From JBNKFV01 sp050289485 (GTDB lineage: Bacteria; Pseudomonadota; Gammaproteobacteria; Pseudomonadales; Cellvibrionaceae), in the NCBI GenBank assembly GCA_050289485.1, contig JBNKFV010000017.1:225311-289310 (forward strand): a DNA stretch of 64,000 nt, written 5' to 3'. The notes under the pieces were generated by a model. That model saw only the letters and a program-made list of their open reading frames with translations. It was not told where the DNA came from and made no database searches. Every line of letters begins with the position of its first letter. Position 1 is the stretch's first letter. The position numbers were made by a program, and so were the translations under genes. Positions 61,624 through 64,000 of the stretch are shown piece after piece.

Positions 61624-63670
61624 CAAAAACCTGCGCTGGTTGTTAGGCCTCTTCCTTCTGCCGCTGTGCTGTAAAGCAATTGGCGGAGAAGAGCTAACAA
61701 CCAGTGCTATTGAACTTTTTACAACATATCAAAACAATCAGTATGCCATTAGCATGCCGCTTACGCGTAATCATTTGGAAACCCTCAAAAAGCACAAAAG
61801 CCGTTACAGTTACCTTCTTCTTTATATTGATGATAAAAGTATTGACCAACAAAATTTGGTCACCATGAACATTGGCTTTTTTCCTTCCCGTCACCTGGCT
61901 GAAGAATTCGCAGATGCCAGCAATCACCTTTATCTTCAGCAAAACGTTATTCATATTTCTGCGGCAGAACATGCGCAAGTCGTAAAATCTGCAAAAACAT
62001 TTGATCAAAACAATCGTTTTCTTGTACTGACACTTAACAGCCAGCATTCTTACACAACACAACTACAAACATTTATTCTTAGTAACGCTAAGTCTATTTA
62101 TGCACAAAAAGACTACTATAAAGCTGCTGAATACTACCAAATACTGGCAGCCATCGCCGATGATGTTACCGCAGCCTGGGCGCAAGAGCTGGCAGGCCTT
62201 TGTTATGAAAAAATGGGGGAAAAAGCATTAGCCATTTCTCAATACCAGGAATTACTTGAAGCTTACCCGAACGCCGCCGGCGCTGATCGTGTACGGCAAC
62301 GCTTGATGGGCTTACAGACTGAATCGCAACCCAATAAAGAAAAATTAGCCAAAGCCAGGCAAAGCAAAAACACCACAAATACACGGGGTGTATTTGGCCA
62401 GTTTTATCGTAGCGCCAATCGAAAAATCAATAATGAAGAGACAGACACCGTGCTGTCTTTGTTAACCACCGACTGGGACATACGCACTAATATTCAGCGG
62501 GGACAACACACCTTCAAGCTGCGCAGCAATGGCTACTGGGCAAAAGATCAGTTAAATAGCCGTGAAAGCGAGTGGTTTGTGAAACGGATATTACTCACCT
62601 ACCAGCATGCTGCATCGGGCACTGAAGCAAAATTAGGCAGGCAAAGAGACAGTAAAACGGGGGTATTTACCTCTTTCGATGGTATCAGCTTAAACTACCC
62701 TATAACCTCTTCAATCACCATTGGAGTCAGCGGCGGAACACCTGTTTATAGCAGTGATATATTCAATGATCTGGACTATTCGTTTTACAGCGCAAACCTG
62801 TCTTGGAAAAGCACTGATAACCTTACCCTGAACAGTTACTTTACACAGCAAACCGTCAATGGAGTCACTGACCGTGAGGCTTACGGCCTGCAGGCTAATT
62901 ACAGTTACAACACGCTAACATTAAGCAGCTCTATTGACTACGACAGTGCATTTTCCGAACTAAACAACTTGCTGATAAATGCTACCTATGCCTTCACGGA
63001 TAACACCTATACCCATATCACCTATGGCAAGCAACGATCGCCTTTTTTAACGGCGAGCAACATATTCATAGGACAAGCCGATCTTAATTTAGATACCTAT
63101 CTGCAACGCAAAGAAAACAAAGATAATTTACTCGATGATGCCCTGAAAAGAACATCAATGAATGATTATTATATGCTGAGCCTGACCCAAGATATTAATG
63201 AACACGCTCGCTGGAACATAGACTACTACCAATCCGTGTTATCTGATATTCCCAGCACCGAGTTACTGTTAGGAATCCCAGAGACAACAACAGAAATGGA
63301 TACGTTTCATTATAAAAGTATTGGCGCACAACTCATATTACAGAATATGCTGGTACAGCGTGACAGCCTCACACTAGGTATCAGAAGTAATCAGGGAGAT
63401 ACCAGTCATAGCCAGCAACTCTCTTTAACGGACCGATTAATCGTGGGTAATAAACTGACTATTATCCCTAAATTTATTTATGTGCAAACCACGCTAAAGA
63501 GCAACGACGCCGTACAAGACCAGCTGCGCTATTCATTGGAATTAAATTATCGTCCCTGGCGAAGTACTGAATTCACTCTTGAAGCAGGAAACCAGTCGAT
63601 AAAAACCGTTAACGACGGCAACCAGTATACAAACCAATATATTTTTGCCGGTTATCGCATTAGATTTTAG
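61610..63670 (+). CDS. Outer-membrane beta-barrel candidate with N-terminal TPR-like domain
   Basis: A 686-residue protein not matched to a named family. A signal peptide (LRWLLGLFLLPLCCKA) precedes a domain of about 110 residues with FFPSRHLAEEFA, which loosely resembles SPOR-type repeats, then helical TPR-like repeats (KDYYKAAEYYQILAAIADD and GEKALAISQYQELLEAYP) up to about 225. From 240 on it is beta-rich with alternating residues and ends in YRIRF, as barrel proteins do; the barrel of about 440 residues could hold 20 or more strands. GTG at 61610 with AGGG nine bases upstream is chosen; the frame opens at 61604. It overlaps the cytochrome gene by 14 bases, so it could be its outer-membrane partner, like MtrB, though without homology I can see. 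Confidence 0.78.
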   Translation: MILINKNLRWLLGLFLLPLCCKAIGGEELTTSAIELFTTYQNNQYAISMPLTRNHLETLKKHKSRYSYLLLYIDDKSIDQQNLVTMNIGFFPSRHLAEEFADASNHLYLQQNVIHISAAEHAQVVKSAKTFDQNNRFLVLTLNSQHSYTTQLQTFILSNAKSIYAQKDYYKAAEYYQILAAIADDVTAAWAQELAGLCYEKMGEKALAISQYQELLEAYPNAAGADRVRQRLMGLQTESQPNKEKLAKARQSKNTTNTRGVFGQFYRSANRKINNEETDTVLSLLTTDWDIRTNIQRGQHTFKLRSNGYWAKDQLNSRESEWFVKRILLTYQHAASGTEAKLGRQRDSKTGVFTSFDGISLNYPITSSITIGVSGGTPVYSSDIFNDLDYSFYSANLSWKSTDNLTLNSYFTQQTVNGVTDREAYGLQANYSYNTLTLSSSIDYDSAFSELNNLLINATYAFTDNTYTHITYGKQRSPFLTASNIFIGQADLNLDTYLQRKENKDNLLDDALKRTSMNDYYMLSLTQDINEHARWNIDYYQSVLSDIPSTELLLGIPETTTEMDTFHYKSIGAQLILQNMLVQRDSLTLGIRSNQGDTSHSQQLSLTDRLIVGNKLTIIPKFIYVQTTLKSNDAVQDQLRYSLELNYRPWRSTEFTLEAGNQSIKTVNDGNQYTNQYIFAGYRIRF

Positions 63671-63675
63671 GCCTG

Positions 63676-63780
63676 TCAAAGCGTACAGCCACTCAAGGTT
63701 ATACGCCAAAACCCTCCCTTTATACGTAACGCTTCTACGGCATCATTACAGATTGGGCAATCACCATCATAAACAAACAT
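63676..63780 (-). pseudogene. 34-codon remnant of a DCC/DUF393 gene
   Basis: A short ORF, ATG at 63780 with GAAGAG just before it, encodes FVYDGDCPICNDAVEALR near its start: YDGDCPIC is the DUF393 hallmark. Members have about 130 residues; here it ends after 34 residues in unrelated sequence, five bases from the stop of the beta-barrel gene. It is therefore probably a truncated gene, cut when the cytochrome operon or its end came to lie here, and not a functional protein. Confidence 0.6.
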
Positions 63781-63790
63781 ACGCCGCTCT

Positions 63791-64000
63791 TCAGTCGTCG
63801 CAGCGCAACGTCGCCTGAGCAGCCGCATCCGGCAGATACTTCACATTGGCCACCGCCAGCGCCAGTGGGCCCTGGCTTTGCAATGCAAAACCGGTTTCAA
63901 TACGCGTGAAGTCCACGCCTTGTTTGGCAAAACATTGCAGATCAACACTGAAGGCATGCCATTCTGATGGCGGCATCTGGCGCAACTGCGCAGCGAGTGA
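63791..64000 (-). CDS. C-terminal part of a GH3 beta-glucosidase-type enzyme (5' end outside the window)
   Basis: The open frame runs off the right edge with only the last 69 codons present. SEWHAFSVDLQCFAKQG and IETGFALQSQGPLALAVANV match, from memory, the ExoP-type C-terminal domain of GH3 1,4-beta-glucan glucohydrolases, where L-x-C-F and the closing beta strands are typical. There is no start codon in the window. The gene is transcribed toward the DCC remnant. Confidence 0.6.
   Translation of the reverse strand, partial: SLAAQLRQMPPSEWHAFSVDLQCFAKQGVDFTRIETGFALQSQGPLALAVANVKYLPDAAAQATLRCDD

Noticed and set aside
59404..61626. Several frames of 60-140 codons on both strands over the multiheme cytochromes
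   Set aside because: They are shadows of the repeated heme-binding codons (TGC/CAC patterns); all lack family features.
1..64000. tRNA, rRNA, integrase or transposase genes
   Set aside because: Intergenic regions were read for cloverleaf-like or IS-end patterns and no convincing candidate was seen, though no search tool was available.

Overview
The window looks like chromosomal DNA of a free-living, probably marine, gammaproteobacterium. The core blocks recX-recA-pncC, mutS-fdxA, lptF/lptG and pepA-holC-valS are arranged as in Pseudomonas and relatives. Outer-membrane phospholipase, a TonB-dependent receptor, LexA boxes and moderate GC agree with this. A Cellvibrionales/Spongiibacteraceae-like lineage is my inference from the mix of aromatic/steroid-type catabolic genes and polysaccharide-type enzymes; the sequence does not prove it.

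Layout. 1-5 kb: the tail of an HsaA-like flavin monooxygenase, converging with a four-gene strand (MFS, small protein, DMT exporter, flavin reductase fused to a MarR domain). 5-11 kb: lipoprotein sulfatase, TonB-dependent receptor, a gene-free region of about 1 kb and a LysR regulator. 11-21 kb: pldA, a dehydrogenase, a small MshEN-like membrane protein, a 3-hydroxyisobutyryl-CoA hydrolase-like enzyme, a periplasmic-sensor diguanylate cyclase, a frameshifted DUF3429 gene with a DCC protein, an aromatic-acid MFS and an AstE-like deacylase. 21-29 kb: an arsenosugar-type cluster (ArsM, ArsS, TIGR04283 and TIGR04282 enzymes, NrtS-like peptide, membrane-domain/disulfide-reductase fusion, DUF547, sterol-desaturase-like protein). 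29-36 kb: housekeeping DNA repair and redox genes. 36-42 kb: a three-component cytochrome P450 system with a divergent AraC regulator, then trmO, a fumarylpyruvate hydrolase-like gene and an adenylate cyclase-FHA protein. 43-53 kb: envelope and translation housekeeping genes.

53-63.7 kb: the most striking region. A divergent pair of transcription units encodes an Fe-S flavoprotein (plus an ankyrin/Sel1 protein) on one side. On the other side are a histidine-rich membrane protein, a 21-heme cytochrome c, a cytochrome c with 29 CXXCH motifs plus one CX3CH, and an outer-membrane beta-barrel candidate with a TPR-like N-terminus. Together they could form an electron path from NAD(P)H through the inner membrane and periplasm to, or through, the outer membrane. 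The function and direction are inference. The right edge abuts a 34-codon remnant of a DCC-family gene, followed by the tail of a GH3 glucosidase, which suggests a rearrangement boundary.

No rRNA, tRNA, CRISPR array, transposase or integrase was recognised. Coordinates of several starts were moved to internal codons where ribosome binding sites or family alignment supported it; these choices are stated in each entry.
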